Positions 44,603 to 54,037 are shown, counted from the first letter of the stretch. The stretch: DNA of 64,000 bases from Ogataea parapolymorpha DL-1 (GCF_000187245.1 NC_027861.1:1116001-1180000); one strand, 5' to 3'. Notes: a model not told the origin generated them from the sequence alone. Made by a program: numbers and translations.

Positions 44603-45706
44603 ATGCTAGCTAACACTATCATCAAGGCCCTTGCCCTGTCCGCTCTGGCCACCACCGGATTGGCCCAACCAATTGGCCACCTCCACCACCAACATGAGAA
44701 GAGAAACGTTGTCGTTGTCACTGAGACCGTCGTCGTCTATGCTGGTGCCCAAACCAGCACTGTCGAATACGTCCACGCTGACCCAACTGCCGTCTCTGTC
44801 TCTTCCCACGACAACAGCCTCCAGGTTGCTCCAACCGAGACCACCTCTTACACTCCATCATCCACTGAATCCGCTACCCACTCCACCTCCTCCACTTCGT
44901 CCACTGCCAAGCCAACCTCCAGCTCTGACAGCAGCTTCAACGGTGGCTCCAAGGGTATCACTTACTCTCCTTACGCTTCCACCGGTGCCTGCAAGTCTCT
45001 CTCCGAGGTCAAGAGTGACCTTGAGAAGCTGACTGGCTACGAGTACATCAGACTATACGGTGTCGACTGCAACCAGGTCGAAAACGTCCTGCAAGCCAAG
45101 GCCGACAACCAGAAGCTGTTCTTGGGAATCTACTACGTTGACCAGATCTCTGCCGCTGTTTCCCAAATCAACGACGCTGTCTCCAACTACGGTTCTTGGG
45201 ATGACATTGACACCATCTCTGTCGGTAACGAGCTGGTCAACTCTGGCTCTGCCGATGTTTCTCAGATCAAGTCCTACATCGAGGAGGCTAAGTCTGCTCT
45301 CAAGAGCACTGGCTTCAAGGGCTCTGTTGTTTCCGTCGACACCCACGTTGCTATCATCAACAACCCAGGTCTGTGTGACCTGTCCGACTACATTGCCTTC
45401 AATGCCCACGCTTTCTGGGACGGAACCGTCTACCCAGACCAAGCTGGTGACTGGCTTCTCCTGCAAATGCAAAGAGTCTGGTCCGCTTGCGGAGGTAAGA
45501 AGAGCGTCATGTGCACTGAGTCCGGCTGGCCACACGAGGGCTCCGCCTACGGTGTTGCTGTTCCATCTCAAGAGAACCAGGCCAAGGCCATTAAGTCTCT
45601 GAAGAGCGTTGTCGGCGACGACGTCATCCTGTTCACTGCCTTCGATGACCTGTGGAAGAGCCCAGGCTCGAACGGTGTTGAGCAGTTCTGGGGTTTCACT
45701 TCTTAA
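44603..45706 (+). CDS. Cell-wall GH17 glucanase-like protein (SCW4/SCW10 family)
   Basis: The 367-residue protein has a signal peptide (MLANTIIKALALSALATTGLA), a Kex2-type KR site (33-34), a Ser/Thr-rich spacer (about 70-112) and a GH17 domain starting GITYSPYASTGACKSLSEV. The catalytic pair is visible: acid Glu210 in SVGNEL and nucleophile Glu306 in CTESGWP. Scw4/Scw10-type proteins are soluble, covalently linked wall glucanases or transglycosylases that remodel beta-1,3-glucan. Codon use is strongly biased to a small set (GCC, TCC, ACC, GTC), implying high expression. The promoter has forkhead-like sites and a TATA box. Confidence 0.93.
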   Translation: MLANTIIKALALSALATTGLAQPIGHLHHQHEKRNVVVVTETVVVYAGAQTSTVEYVHADPTAVSVSSHDNSLQVAPTETTSYTPSSTESATHSTSSTSSTAKPTSSSDSSFNGGSKGITYSPYASTGACKSLSEVKSDLEKLTGYEYIRLYGVDCNQVENVLQAKADNQKLFLGIYYVDQISAAVSQINDAVSNYGSWDDIDTISVGNELVNSGSADVSQIKSYIEEAKSALKSTGFKGSVVSVDTHVAIINNPGLCDLSDYIAFNAHAFWDGTVYPDQAGDWLLLQMQRVWSACGGKKSVMCTESGWPHEGSAYGVAVPSQENQAKAIKSLKSVVGDDVILFTAFDDLWKSPGSNGVEQFWGFTS

Positions 45707-45828
45707 GCTGTTAAGCTGTTTCGTTTATTTTACTGTAGGGCATATATCGACCTTTGATATCCAATACATACTATAGTCAGAAAAAAATTGGGAAAATAAA
45801 TTAAATTAAAATAAAATATTACTAATTC

Positions 45829-46128
45829 ATGTTCAGATCATTGGCCAGAAAACTGCCCCAGGCGCGGCTTGGCCGCCGGTTTCTGTCCTCCGACATGGAT
45901 GAGTACGAGACGATGATTTACAAAAAACTGGCTCAGGAGCTCGAGCCGTCCAACCTGTCGGTGAGAGACATCTCTGGAGGCTGCGGGTCCATGTTCGCCA
46001 TCAATATAGAGAGCCCGAAGTTTAAGGGACTCCCCATGATCAAGCAGCATCGGCTGGTCAACGAGCTGCTGAAGGATGAAATCGCCAAGTGGCACGGGCT
46101 GCAGCTAAAAACCAAGGCCAAAAAATAA
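45829..46128 (+). CDS. BOL3: Mitochondrial BolA-like protein Bol3
   Basis: The 99-residue protein has an arginine-rich mitochondrial presequence ([21 protein letters not shown]) and a BolA fold: [25 protein letters not shown], then [19 protein letters not shown], with the family's invariant HR. Bol3 acts late in mitochondrial Fe-S delivery to [4Fe-4S] enzymes with Nfu1. The start is ATG 45829 after an A/T-only tract. The 3' end lies 36 bp from the convergent PRT1 gene. Confidence 0.9.
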   Translation: MFRSLARKLPQARLGRRFLSSDMDEYETMIYKKLAQELEPSNLSVRDISGGCGSMFAINIESPKFKGLPMIKQHRLVNELLKDEIAKWHGLQLKTKAKK

Positions 46129-46164
46129 ATAAAGTACTGTAAATATAATATTTATTCATTACAC

Positions 46165-48333
46165 CTACTCTATCACCTCTTCCTTCTCCTCCAAGATCTC
46201 TTCCTTGACCTCCTCAATCACCTCTTCTCTGGTCTCTGCCTGCTCCTGGGTGAGATGCAGCTCCTTCAACTTGGCAATGACCTCCTTTCTCCAGGTGTAC
46301 CATTCTTGCAACAGTCTCTTTCTCTTGAGAATCAGCTCTCTCAACTCGGCATCTGCCTCCATCGCATCGGCCTCTTCAAACTGTGCAGCGTACTCCTTCA
46401 AGCTCTTTCTGACCTTCTTTTTGTCGTTCGAGCTCAACATCGATGGTGGTCTTGGTCTCCACTCAAACTCTCTGAATCCGTCGATCAGCTCCTCCTTGCG
46501 CAAAATGCCAACCAGATCGTAGATCCGGTAGCCGTTCTCGATCTTGTGTCTCCAGGCGGACGACCAGCCGGCAACATATCTTCCAGACGGGTCCCACGCC
46601 AGGTCGGTCAGGCCCTTATACTCGTGGTGGTTCAGCAACTTCAGGTTCGACTTCACCTTGTCGGACTGCTCTTTTTCCTTCTCGCCGTCGTAATCTGAGT
46701 CGTAGAAGTCGAGCTCGCCGTTCGCGCCGGTGATAGTGGCCACCACGACGAACCGGCCCTTTGGCGACCATCTGATCTGGTTCGCGTGAGTCTTGGTCAC
46801 CGTCTTGTAGCACAGCCATTTCTTGATCACCTGTTTTGCAACCTTGGCCTCCTCCACGTCGTAGAAAGATACAATGTTATCTGGAATGGCAATGTTCGGG
46901 TTCGGCGTGTCCAGCTTCGACACGGTCACAAACCGTTCTCCGTGTGGCTCCCACTGGAACGAGCTCACCACCTCCTTGAGCTCGACCTTCTCGACAGGAA
47001 TGTCTTTTTCGCCCAGCGACAGCAGCTCCAGGTTTGTGAACGTGGTTTTCTTCGACTTGGTGTGTCGGTCGACCTTGCAACACAGTAGCTTGGCCTCGTC
47101 CTGCCAGCACAGCTTCACGTCCGACACGTTGAACAAGTTCACCGTTCTCAGCACCTGGCGCGACGGCAGCTGCACCACCGAAACACGGGCCGATTGGTTT
47201 GGTGTCTCTGGCGTCCAGAACGAGAACACAGTCTCTGGCGGGTCGTTTTTCCTGGTGGTGGCCAGTCTCACGCCGGCCGGAGCAAACTCAAAGTCCATGA
47301 TGCCCTCGGCTTTGTACAGCTTCTTGTCCAGCAGAGCAAACTCCTGTGTGGTGTCATAGATGGCCAGCGCGTCAGGTCCCATTCTGGCACAGTACTTGTC
47401 GTCAAAAGACCATTTGATCAGTGGCCATGGCATCGACTGTTGCTTTTCGAGGTTTGGTGGCAGCGCAAACGTCCGCACTGGCAACCCGGTCTGCAAATCC
47501 CAAATGACTAGCTTGTGACCGGCGCTGTCTGCACTGAATAGACACTGAGCGCGGGCCGGGTGGTCTTCCGGCGGGATGGTGATCGGCTCTGGCGACAGCG
47601 TCACCAGGAACTTCTCTGTTGGCGAAAAGTCCAGTAGCTGCACGCCCGGATGAACAAACCTGCGGATCCTGTCGAATTTTTCACCGCCCCAAGCCTGCAC
47701 TCCGCCGGGGAAGAATGAGAACAGATACGTGCCCTTTGGCGAGAACTTCATCGACGCAGACGTCCAGTGGGCTCTTGGCTCAATCACCTCCTCAGGCTGG
47801 ATATTCTTCTTGTACCAGTAGACGCCCACGGTGTCGTGGTGGTGGAGCATGAACTGCTCACGGCCGTTGGGGTCCAGGAGCCACGACTTGAGGTAGCCGT
47901 GCGAGCGGAACTCGGGAATGGCAGGCTCGCGGAACTCCTCGGAGATGTTGTCGTTGAGGGCGTATTTTTCCATGTCTGGCAGCTTGTTGACGGCCAATCT
48001 GTGCTTGACGTCTAGCTTCTTGCCGTTCAGCTGCTTGACAGCCTTATCGGCTGCGGCGGCGCTTTCAAGCTCTATAATCAGATAGCCCTTGGTCTGGCCG
48101 TTTTCCAGCGGCATAAACATGTCGACAACCTTGCCGCACTGGGAAAAGAGCTTGGTGAGCACCTTTTTCAAAACAGGAGCCTTTGCCTCAGGCGCGATGG
48201 GGGCGCCGTCGCAGATCACAAAGTGCTCGTACGAGTGCTCTGGTTCGGGCACATGATATTGTGCCTCGAGGTCCGAGAAATCGATCGACGAGACGTCGAC
48301 CTGGGATTCGTCAAAAGCGATGGGTTCTGGCAT
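46165..48333 (-). CDS. PRT1: Translation initiation factor eIF3 subunit b (Prt1)
   Basis: The 722-residue protein has an N-terminal acidic stretch and an RRM (about 55-140, with VVDMFMPLENGQTKGYLIIE). A WD40/beta-propeller domain follows (about 190-640, with VGVYWYKKNIQPEEVIEP, LVIWDLQTGLPVRTF and LAWDPSGRYVAGWSS). The C-terminal helix RKRLLQEWYTWRKEVIAKLKE leads into an acidic tail that binds eIF3 partners. This order and length are those of eIF3b, the scaffold of eIF3 on the 40S subunit. The start is ATG 48333, divergent from AMO over 330 bp. Confidence 0.95.
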   Translation of the reverse strand: MPEPIAFDESQVDVSSIDFSDLEAQYHVPEPEHSYEHFVICDGAPIAPEAKAPVLKKVLTKLFSQCGKVVDMFMPLENGQTKGYLIIELESAAAADKAVKQLNGKKLDVKHRLAVNKLPDMEKYALNDNISEEFREPAIPEFRSHGYLKSWLLDPNGREQFMLHHHDTVGVYWYKKNIQPEEVIEPRAHWTSASMKFSPKGTYLFSFFPGGVQAWGGEKFDRIRRFVHPGVQLLDFSPTEKFLVTLSPEPITIPPEDHPARAQCLFSADSAGHKLVIWDLQTGLPVRTFALPPNLEKQQSMPWPLIKWSFDDKYCARMGPDALAIYDTTQEFALLDKKLYKAEGIMDFEFAPAGVRLATTRKNDPPETVFSFWTPETPNQSARVSVVQLPSRQVLRTVNLFNVSDVKLCWQDEAKLLCCKVDRHTKSKKTTFTNLELLSLGEKDIPVEKVELKEVVSSFQWEPHGERFVTVSKLDTPNPNIAIPDNIVSFYDVEEAKVAKQVIKKWLCYKTVTKTHANQIRWSPKGRFVVVATITGANGELDFYDSDYDGEKEKEQSDKVKSNLKLLNHHEYKGLTDLAWDPSGRYVAGWSSAWRHKIENGYRIYDLVGILRKEELIDGFREFEWRPRPPSMLSSNDKKKVRKSLKEYAAQFEEADAMEADAELRELILKRKRLLQEWYTWRKEVIAKLKELHLTQEQAETREEVIEEVKEEILEEKEEVIE

Positions 48334-48663
48334 GTTTGAGGAAAATTTTCACTTCGCGGAAATGTTTTTTTTCTCACCGACGCAGGTGCGACGCGTCGGC
48401 AGAGGGAAAGCTCGATAAGATTGTTCAAGTGGCCACCATGCGACATGGCCTGTGTGCACCAAGAACGTCCCCAGGCGCAACGTGCAGAAATTCACCTCTG
48501 TTTGCACTATATCCACCATTTCTTAGGACTAAGTTGCCGAAAACAGTATGTAGAATAACGGTGGACTTAATTTCCCAATCGGGCAGGTCTGTTATCAGTG
48601 GAAATTAGCCCCTCGCACTATATAAGCCAGCAAGCTTCGCTCTTGTCCTTCATATTGTACAGC
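48334..48663. promoter_or_regulatory. PRT1 / AMO divergent promoter
   Basis: This 330-bp region has two GATAA elements relative to AMO: GATAAG on the plus strand (48414-48419) and TTATC (48592-48596). It also has a TATATAAG box (48619-48626) 38 bp before the AMO ATG. The GATA sites fit the known nitrogen control of amine oxidases, which is inference. Confidence 0.5.
48619..48626 (+). promoter_or_regulatory. TATA box of AMO
   Basis: TATATAAG, 38-45 bp before the AMO ATG at 48664; it also shows that the in-frame GTG at 48598 cannot be the start. Confidence 0.6.
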
Positions 48664-50742
48664 ATGGAAAGACTGCGCCAGATTGCCTCCCAAGCCACCG
48701 CTGCCTCGGCTGCCCCACCCAGACCAGCCCACCCGCTGGACCCTCTGTCCACCGCCGAGATCAAGGCTGTCACCAGCACCGTCAAGAGCTACTTTGCCGG
48801 TAAGCAGATCAGCTTCAACACCGTCACTCTGAGAGAACCTGCCAGAAAGGCCTACATCCAGTGGAAAGAACAGGGTGGCCCTCTGCCTCCTAGACTTGCC
48901 TACTACGTGATTTTGGAGGCCGGCAAGCCCGGCGTGAAAGAGGGTCTTGTTGACCTGGCCTCCTTGTCTGTCATTGAGACCAGAGCTTTGGAGACTGTTC
49001 AGCCAATTTTGACCGTCGAGGACCTGTGTGCCACCGAGGATGTCATCAGAAATGACCCTGCCGTCATCGAGCAGTGTGTTCTGTCGGGAATCCCTGCTAA
49101 CGAGATGCACAAGGTGTACTGCGACCCATGGACCATCGGCTACGACGAAAGATGGGGAACTGGCAAGAGACTGCAGCAGGCTCTTGTGTACTACAGATCC
49201 GACGAGGACGACTCGCAGTACTCGCACCCGCTCGATTTCTGTCCGATCGTCGACACCGAGGAAAAGAAGGTGATTTTCATCGACATCCCAAACAGAAGAA
49301 GAAAAGTGTCCAAGCACAAACATGCCAACTTCTATCCTAAACACATGATCGAGAAGGTCGGTGCTATGAGACCAGAGGCTCCTCCTATCAACGTGACCCA
49401 ACCAGAGGGAGTTTCGTTCAAGATGACTGGCAATGTCATGGAATGGTCCAACTTCAAGTTCCACATCGGTTTCAACTACAGAGAAGGTATTGTTCTCTCG
49501 GACGTGTCGTACAACGACCACGGCAACGTGAGACCGATCTTCCACAGAATCTCCTTGTCCGAGATGATTGTTCCTTACGGCTCGCCAGAGTTCCCTCACC
49601 AGAGAAAACACGCTTTGGACATCGGCGAGTATGGTGCCGGCTACATGACGAACCCGCTGTCGCTTGGCTGTGACTGCAAAGGTGTGATCCACTATTTGGA
49701 CGCCCACTTCTCAGACAGAGCAGGAGACCCTATCACCGTGAAGAATGCTGTGTGTATCCACGAGGAGGACGACGGACTGCTTTTCAAGCACTCTGACTTC
49801 AGAGACAACTTTGCCACCTCGATCGTCACGAGAGCCACCAAGTTGGTCATCTCGCAGATCTTTACTGCCGCCAACTACGAGTACTGTCTGTACTGGGTGT
49901 TTATGCAGGACGGAGCCATCAGACTCGACATCAGACTCACCGGTATTCTGAACACGTACATTCTGGGCGACGACGAGGAGGCTGGTCCGTGGGGAACGAG
50001 AGTGTACCCTAACGTGAACGCTCACAACCACCAGCACCTCTTCTCTTTGAGAATTGACCCTAGAATTGACGGTGATGGTAACTCTGCTGCTGCCTGCGAC
50101 GCCAAACCGTCGCCTTACCCACTCGGCTCGCCAGAAAACATGTACGGCAACGCATTCTACTCGGAAAAAACCACCTTCAAGACGGTCAAGGACTCGCTCA
50201 CCAACTACGAGTCTGCCACTGGCAGATCCTGGGACATCTTCAACCCTAACAAGGTTAACCCTTACTCGGGCAAGCCTCCTTCCTACAAGCTGGTGTCCAC
50301 CCAATGTCCACCTTTGCTGGCCAAGGAGGGATCGTTGGTGGCCAAGAGGGCACCATGGGCTTCCCACTCGGTCAACGTCGTGCCCTACAAAGACAACAGA
50401 CTGTACCCATCGGGTGACCACGTTCCACAGTGGTCTGGAGACGGTGTGCGCGGTATGAGAGAGTGGATCGGTGACGGCTCAGAGAAGATCGAGAACACCG
50501 ACATCCTGTTCTTCCATACTTTCGGTATCACCCATTTCCCAGCCCCAGAGGACTTCCCATTGATGCCCGCCGAGCCTATCACCTTGATGCTCAGACCTCG
50601 GCACTTCTTCACCGAGAACCCGGGCCTGGACATCCAGCCTTCCTACGCCATGACCACCTCCGAGGCCAAGAGGGCCGTGCACAAGGAGGCCAAGGATAAA
50701 ACCTCGAGACTTGCCTTTGAAGGCTCTTGTTGCGGTAAATAA
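48664..50742 (+). CDS. AMO: Peroxisomal copper amine oxidase (methylamine oxidase)
   Basis: From ATG 48664 the protein has 692 residues, the length of the characterised Hansenula polymorpha enzyme. The start MERLRQIASQA carries a PTS2-type peroxisomal signal (RL-x5-QA). The topaquinone precursor is Tyr405 in NYEYC. The catalytic base is Asp319 in LDIGEYG, and the copper ligands are His456 and His458 (NHQH) and His624 (ITHF). It oxidises primary amines such as methylamine to aldehyde, ammonia and hydrogen peroxide, so cells can use amines as a nitrogen source inside peroxisomes beside catalase. Its promoter has a TATA box and two GATA elements. The 3' end is 19 bp from the convergent Med2-like gene. 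Confidence 0.97.
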   Translation: MERLRQIASQATAASAAPPRPAHPLDPLSTAEIKAVTSTVKSYFAGKQISFNTVTLREPARKAYIQWKEQGGPLPPRLAYYVILEAGKPGVKEGLVDLASLSVIETRALETVQPILTVEDLCATEDVIRNDPAVIEQCVLSGIPANEMHKVYCDPWTIGYDERWGTGKRLQQALVYYRSDEDDSQYSHPLDFCPIVDTEEKKVIFIDIPNRRRKVSKHKHANFYPKHMIEKVGAMRPEAPPINVTQPEGVSFKMTGNVMEWSNFKFHIGFNYREGIVLSDVSYNDHGNVRPIFHRISLSEMIVPYGSPEFPHQRKHALDIGEYGAGYMTNPLSLGCDCKGVIHYLDAHFSDRAGDPITVKNAVCIHEEDDGLLFKHSDFRDNFATSIVTRATKLVISQIFTAANYEYCLYWVFMQDGAIRLDIRLTGILNTYILGDDEEAGPWGTRVYPNVNAHNHQHLFSLRIDPRIDGDGNSAAACDAKPSPYPLGSPENMYGNAFYSEKTTFKTVKDSLTNYESATGRSWDIFNPNKVNPYSGKPPSYKLVSTQCPPLLAKEGSLVAKRAPWASHSVNVVPYKDNRLYPSGDHVPQWSGDGVRGMREWIGDGSEKIENTDILFFHTFGITHFPAPEDFPLMPAEPITLMLRPRHFFTENPGLDIQPSYAMTTSEAKRAVHKEAKDKTSRLAFEGSCCGK

Positions 50743-50761
50743 GTATATAGGACACGTTAAT

Positions 50762-51472
50762 CTAGTAATCTCCACTGTTGACAAGCTCGTCGAACTGCGA
50801 AAATAGGTTTTCCATCTGGTCTGTTGGCATCAGCCCGGCCTCATCCTCCTGCGCAGGAGCAGCGGGCTCAGGGCCGGCCTGGGCGGGCTGATCCAGAAAG
50901 TCGAGGTTCAGATCTGTGAGCGAGTCCATCGCAGACGGCTCGCTGTTGTCTGCTGTCTTCATATCGAAAATATCTTTCATCATATCGTCGTTCTGCGGCC
51001 GCTCGCTCGTCTCGCCAAAGTCCAAGAAATCTGTGCGGAAATTGTCCAAATCCAGGTTCATCAGGTCGTCTGCCGATCCAAACATGTCGTTGGCGGCACT
51101 ATTCGGCTGCTGCTCGGTCTGCCGCTGCTCCAGCTCCAGCTTCTTCTTGGACGCCTCCCCCTCGATCTTCTTCTTCATCTCGGCCTCCTCCTGCTTAATT
51201 TTCTTCATTTCCTCGTCCTTCACGGACTTCACCTTCAAATATCGCAATATTTGCTCAGCCTCGCGCAAATTCATGCTGTGCTCATCGAGAATCTGGTTGT
51301 AGCGGTCAAAATCCTGTTTCAACGTCTGCGACAATGGCTTCACCAACGAGTCGTTGTTGTGCGGTACCACCGTCCCTGTGGCCCTGCCGCTCAGCTTATA
51401 CGTCAGCTTGTCCAGAATCGTCGCTGTCGTGATGAAGATGTTGTTGGCAGAGTCCCGAAGCACCGAAGACAT
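50762..51472 (-). CDS. Possible Mediator tail subunit Med2
   Basis: The 236-residue protein has two parts. The N-terminal ~75 residues are helical and hydrophobic (ATILDKLTYKL, then LSQTLKQDFDRYNQILDEHS, then LREAEQILRYL). A lysine/glutamate coiled coil follows (about 80-120), and then an acidic tail with short hydrophobic clusters (DLMNLDLDNF, LTDLNLDFLDQ). Fungal Med2 has this plan and a similar short helical N-terminus. The resemblance is to the pattern, not to a strict motif, so another acidic coactivator or coiled-coil protein is possible. It is divergent from ATP16 over 137 bp. Confidence 0.4.
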   Translation of the reverse strand: MSSVLRDSANNIFITTATILDKLTYKLSGRATGTVVPHNNDSLVKPLSQTLKQDFDRYNQILDEHSMNLREAEQILRYLKVKSVKDEEMKKIKQEEAEMKKKIEGEASKKKLELEQRQTEQQPNSAANDMFGSADDLMNLDLDNFRTDFLDFGETSERPQNDDMMKDIFDMKTADNSEPSAMDSLTDLNLDFLDQPAQAGPEPAAPAQEDEAGLMPTDQMENLFSQFDELVNSGDY

Positions 51473-51609
51473 GATCTGCGGCGATAGTAAATTGAAATAT
51501 ACTTTGTAGCCTGGGGCAGACGACCGACGCGACGGTCGTGCGGACCAATCAAATGTTATTTCTCAGATGCCACGAATTGGAAAAAAAATATCTCTCTTCG
51601 TCACCAATA
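51473..51609. promoter_or_regulatory. ATP16 / Med2-like divergent promoter with CCAAT box
   Basis: A CCAAT (51545-51549) 60 bp before the ATP16 ATG fits HAP2/3/5 control of respiratory genes. Next to it is a perfect inverted repeat, ACGACCG and CGGTCGT with a 6-bp spacer (51520-51539), which also reads as everted CCG-N6-CGG, a possible zinc-cluster site. Confidence 0.5.
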
Positions 51610-52131
51610 ATGTTCAGACAATCCCTTAGATCCATTGCCAGAACAGCAAGAACTGGCACCATCGGTGTCAGAACTTACGCCGAGGCCGTCAACCCAGACG
51701 TCCTCAAGGTCTCGCTCGTCTCCCCACACCAGGTAAGTGTGTCCGATATCTAGTTTCTAACATGCCAGGCTATTTTCACAAACAAAGAGGTCAGCCAGGT
51801 CAATCTGCCAGCCAGCTCTGGAGAAATGGGTGTTCTGGCCAACCACGTGCCAACCGTTGAAGAATTGGCTCCAGGAGTCGTCGAGGTGATCGAGTCGTCC
51901 GGCACCTCCTCCAAATACTTTGTGTCGGGTGGTTTCGCCAGCATCGTGCCAGGCTCGAAGCTCAGCATCTCCACCGTTGAGGCCCACCCATTGGATGCCT
52001 TTTCCTCCGAAAACATCAAATCGCTTCTGGCCGAGGCCCAGAAAAACGCCTCTTCTGCAGATGAGACCGTTGCTGCCGAGGCTGCCATCGAAATCGAGGT
52101 CCTGGAAGCTCTGCAAGCTGCTGTTCACTAG
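51610..52131 (+). CDS. ATP16: ATP synthase F1 delta subunit (Atp16), two exons
   Basis: Exons 51610-51732 and 51769-52131 give 161 residues, the size of yeast Atp16. Exon 1 has a mitochondrial presequence (MFRQSLRSIARTARTG) ending near TYAEA and runs to VSPHQ. Exon 2 continues AIFTNKEVSQVNLPASSGEMG, then GVLANHVPTVEELAPGVVEV and a C-terminal helical pair (SFxEN-type ENIKSLLAEAQKN). The join aligns with yeast Atp16 without gap, and without splicing the frame stops at TAG 51751-51753. Delta lies in the central stalk of complex V. The start is ATG 51610; the frame is open upstream but without resemblance. A 36-nt intron separates the exons. Confidence 0.93.
51733..51768 (+). other. ATP16: 36-nt spliceosomal intron in ATP16
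   Basis: It begins GTAAGT, has branch motif TTCTAAC (branch A at 51760, 8 nt from the intron end) and ends CAG. Retention brings an in-frame TAG. Removal restores an Atp16 protein collinear with known ones. Confidence 0.85.
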
Positions 52132-52159
52132 ATACGATCCTAAGTATGATAAAATTACA

Positions 52160-54037
52160 TTATCCTGACCAATATCTATACAATTGAGGAGCCTCGTAGC
52201 TCACCGGCTTCACCTCCTCTTCTCCGAGGCTGCGCTCTTCGTCCTTCGACTCGAACCCAAGCACATTGAGGCTCTTCTTTGGAGGCTTCATGATCAGCTC
52301 TCTGGCGTCCAACACTAGCTTCTTCACTTTCTCTCCGCCGTCGCTCTTGTCTTGCAACAGCTCGATGGCCTGCATCAATTTCGACGACACAGTGTTGGCA
52401 GTCTTGAAGAACGAAAGACGGTCCAGGAACAGCTCGTCGTTCTTCTTTGAGAGCTGTTTCTTCTGATACTCAAATAGCCTGTCCAGCTTGCTCAGCTTGT
52501 TCAGCTTCAGCTCCACCAGCTTCAACTCGTTGTTCACAATAGCGGTCATAGCTTTGTTCATCTCTCTCTCCTCGTAGTTGGCGAAAACATGCGACCGCGC
52601 TGCCGCAAGCCCAAACGACGTGTTTGCCGCATCTTTCACGTCCGTGAGAGGGTCTTCCACTTCCATTCTGTCCTGCTCCCCGTTTGAGTCCTCCTTAGGC
52701 TCATCCTTTATCTGCTTCGTCTCTTCGCTCTGGCCTGACCCGTCGAGCAGTTGAGTCAATTTATCATCCATCACCTTCTTTGCCCGATCTGCAGCAGCAA
52801 CAGCCGCCTCTGTGTCCACGATAGACGTCAAAAAGGCCAAAGTCGACATTATAGGGTTATCGTTGGGCGAAAATGATAAATTGGGCACATACTTCAATGG
52901 GCCAAGATGTTCTCTGTTTTTCTCCAAAAATTCGTCCTCGATCGGGAACTGCAAAAAGCGTATAATACATTGCTCTGGACTCTTGTTGCCAACATGCTCT
53001 GCAATCTTGTGCCATTCGTTAGGAAACTGCCTGACTCCTTCAACCAGCTTCTCCAAATCCGCCTGAGACCAGCCTTTGTTGATGTCTGGTTTTATAATTT
53101 TCCGCCGTTTGTTCGGTTCTCCATTTGATATTGCGCTGCCGTCGTTGCTCGAGTTCAGTAGTTCCTTCACTTTCGACATGTCAGGAAGCTCCACAGGAGG
53201 TTTGTAGCTCTCAAAAGGAAATAATCCTCGTGGAGTGTCGAAGTCAACTGTGAAGTCTCCCGTGTACGGGGGCTCTAACGGCACAGGGCGCGTTTCTGGG
53301 TTCACTTGGTAGTTGATTATTCCCCATTTGTCTAAGAATTTGTGTAGTCGGAGCAATGTGCCAGCATCTCCAACAAGGTTTCTTCTGACGGCAGTGAAGG
53401 ACAAGTACTCGTTGGGATTTAGTCTGTACGTGTTTACCATAAAGTTCCGGTACCGAGCATATATCTGAGGAGTTTTGTTTTTGTTGCTTCCGTTGAAGAA
53501 CTCTGGAAGCGACTCCTTCTCGATTTTATGGATCTTCTTCATGTCGAACCATGCACTGTAAGACGGTAAAACAATCGTGTGAGTTTGCTTCTGTAGCGAC
53601 GACAAGCTGATTGTGCTTTCCATTTGCGGTCTCGAGGTGAACATGTAGTCACTGGAAACTTGCTCCTGGGGGCCCATTGCGGCCTTGTTTTCTTCCATAT
53701 CTGCGCTTCCTTCCTGAGGCAACGGAATACCCTCGGCACCGGGCTCTTTTTTAACCTCGCTGGAACTACCTGTTGTTTTTCTGGCTTCATCATGAATATG
53801 TTCCTGTTCCACAGACTCGGATATTATGTTCGTGTCTACGTTGTTTGCTTCCTCATCGTCCTCGGCCTCCCGCTCGTTTTCTTCGTTGACCCCAACTTCC
53901 GAGTCTTCATAGTTGATCTCGTCTGCAACTTGTACAACCCCATCGACGTTTTGTTGTGCATTAGTCTCGTTGTGGTCCAGTCCAACGCCTTGTTCATCTC
54001 GCCCGGGACTTGGCGACAATCTTTGCTTTTCTTCCAT
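52160..54037 (-). CDS. SWI/SNF-RSC core subunit (Swi3/Rsc8, SMARCC family)
   Basis: The 625-residue protein has an acidic N-terminus (~140 residues), a SWIRM domain (about 150-248: HTIVLPSYSAWFDMKKIHKI, then NEYLSFTAVRRNLVGDAG) and a SANT domain (about 320-366: GWSQADLEKLVEGVRQFPNEW, KIAEHVGNKSPEQCIIRFLQ). A C-terminal coiled coil follows (about 500-560). This order defines Swi3/Rsc8. Its length lies between yeast Rsc8 (557) and Swi3 (825). The long acidic N-terminus hints at Swi3, while overall size favours Rsc8. The start is ATG 54037. Confidence 0.9.
   Translation of the reverse strand: MEEKQRLSPSPGRDEQGVGLDHNETNAQQNVDGVVQVADEINYEDSEVGVNEENEREAEDDEEANNVDTNIISESVEQEHIHDEARKTTGSSSEVKKEPGAEGIPLPQEGSADMEENKAAMGPQEQVSSDYMFTSRPQMESTISLSSLQKQTHTIVLPSYSAWFDMKKIHKIEKESLPEFFNGSNKNKTPQIYARYRNFMVNTYRLNPNEYLSFTAVRRNLVGDAGTLLRLHKFLDKWGIINYQVNPETRPVPLEPPYTGDFTVDFDTPRGLFPFESYKPPVELPDMSKVKELLNSSNDGSAISNGEPNKRRKIIKPDINKGWSQADLEKLVEGVRQFPNEWHKIAEHVGNKSPEQCIIRFLQFPIEDEFLEKNREHLGPLKYVPNLSFSPNDNPIMSTLAFLTSIVDTEAAVAAADRAKKVMDDKLTQLLDGSGQSEETKQIKDEPKEDSNGEQDRMEVEDPLTDVKDAANTSFGLAAARSHVFANYEEREMNKAMTAIVNNELKLVELKLNKLSKLDRLFEYQKKQLSKKNDELFLDRLSFFKTANTVSSKLMQAIELLQDKSDGGEKVKKLVLDARELIMKPPKKSLNVLGFESKDEERSLGEEEVKPVSYEAPQLYRYWSG

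Noticed and set aside
48598..48663. Extended amine oxidase start (22 extra residues from a GTG)
   Set aside because: The extension contains the TATA box, and the known protein starts MERLRQ.
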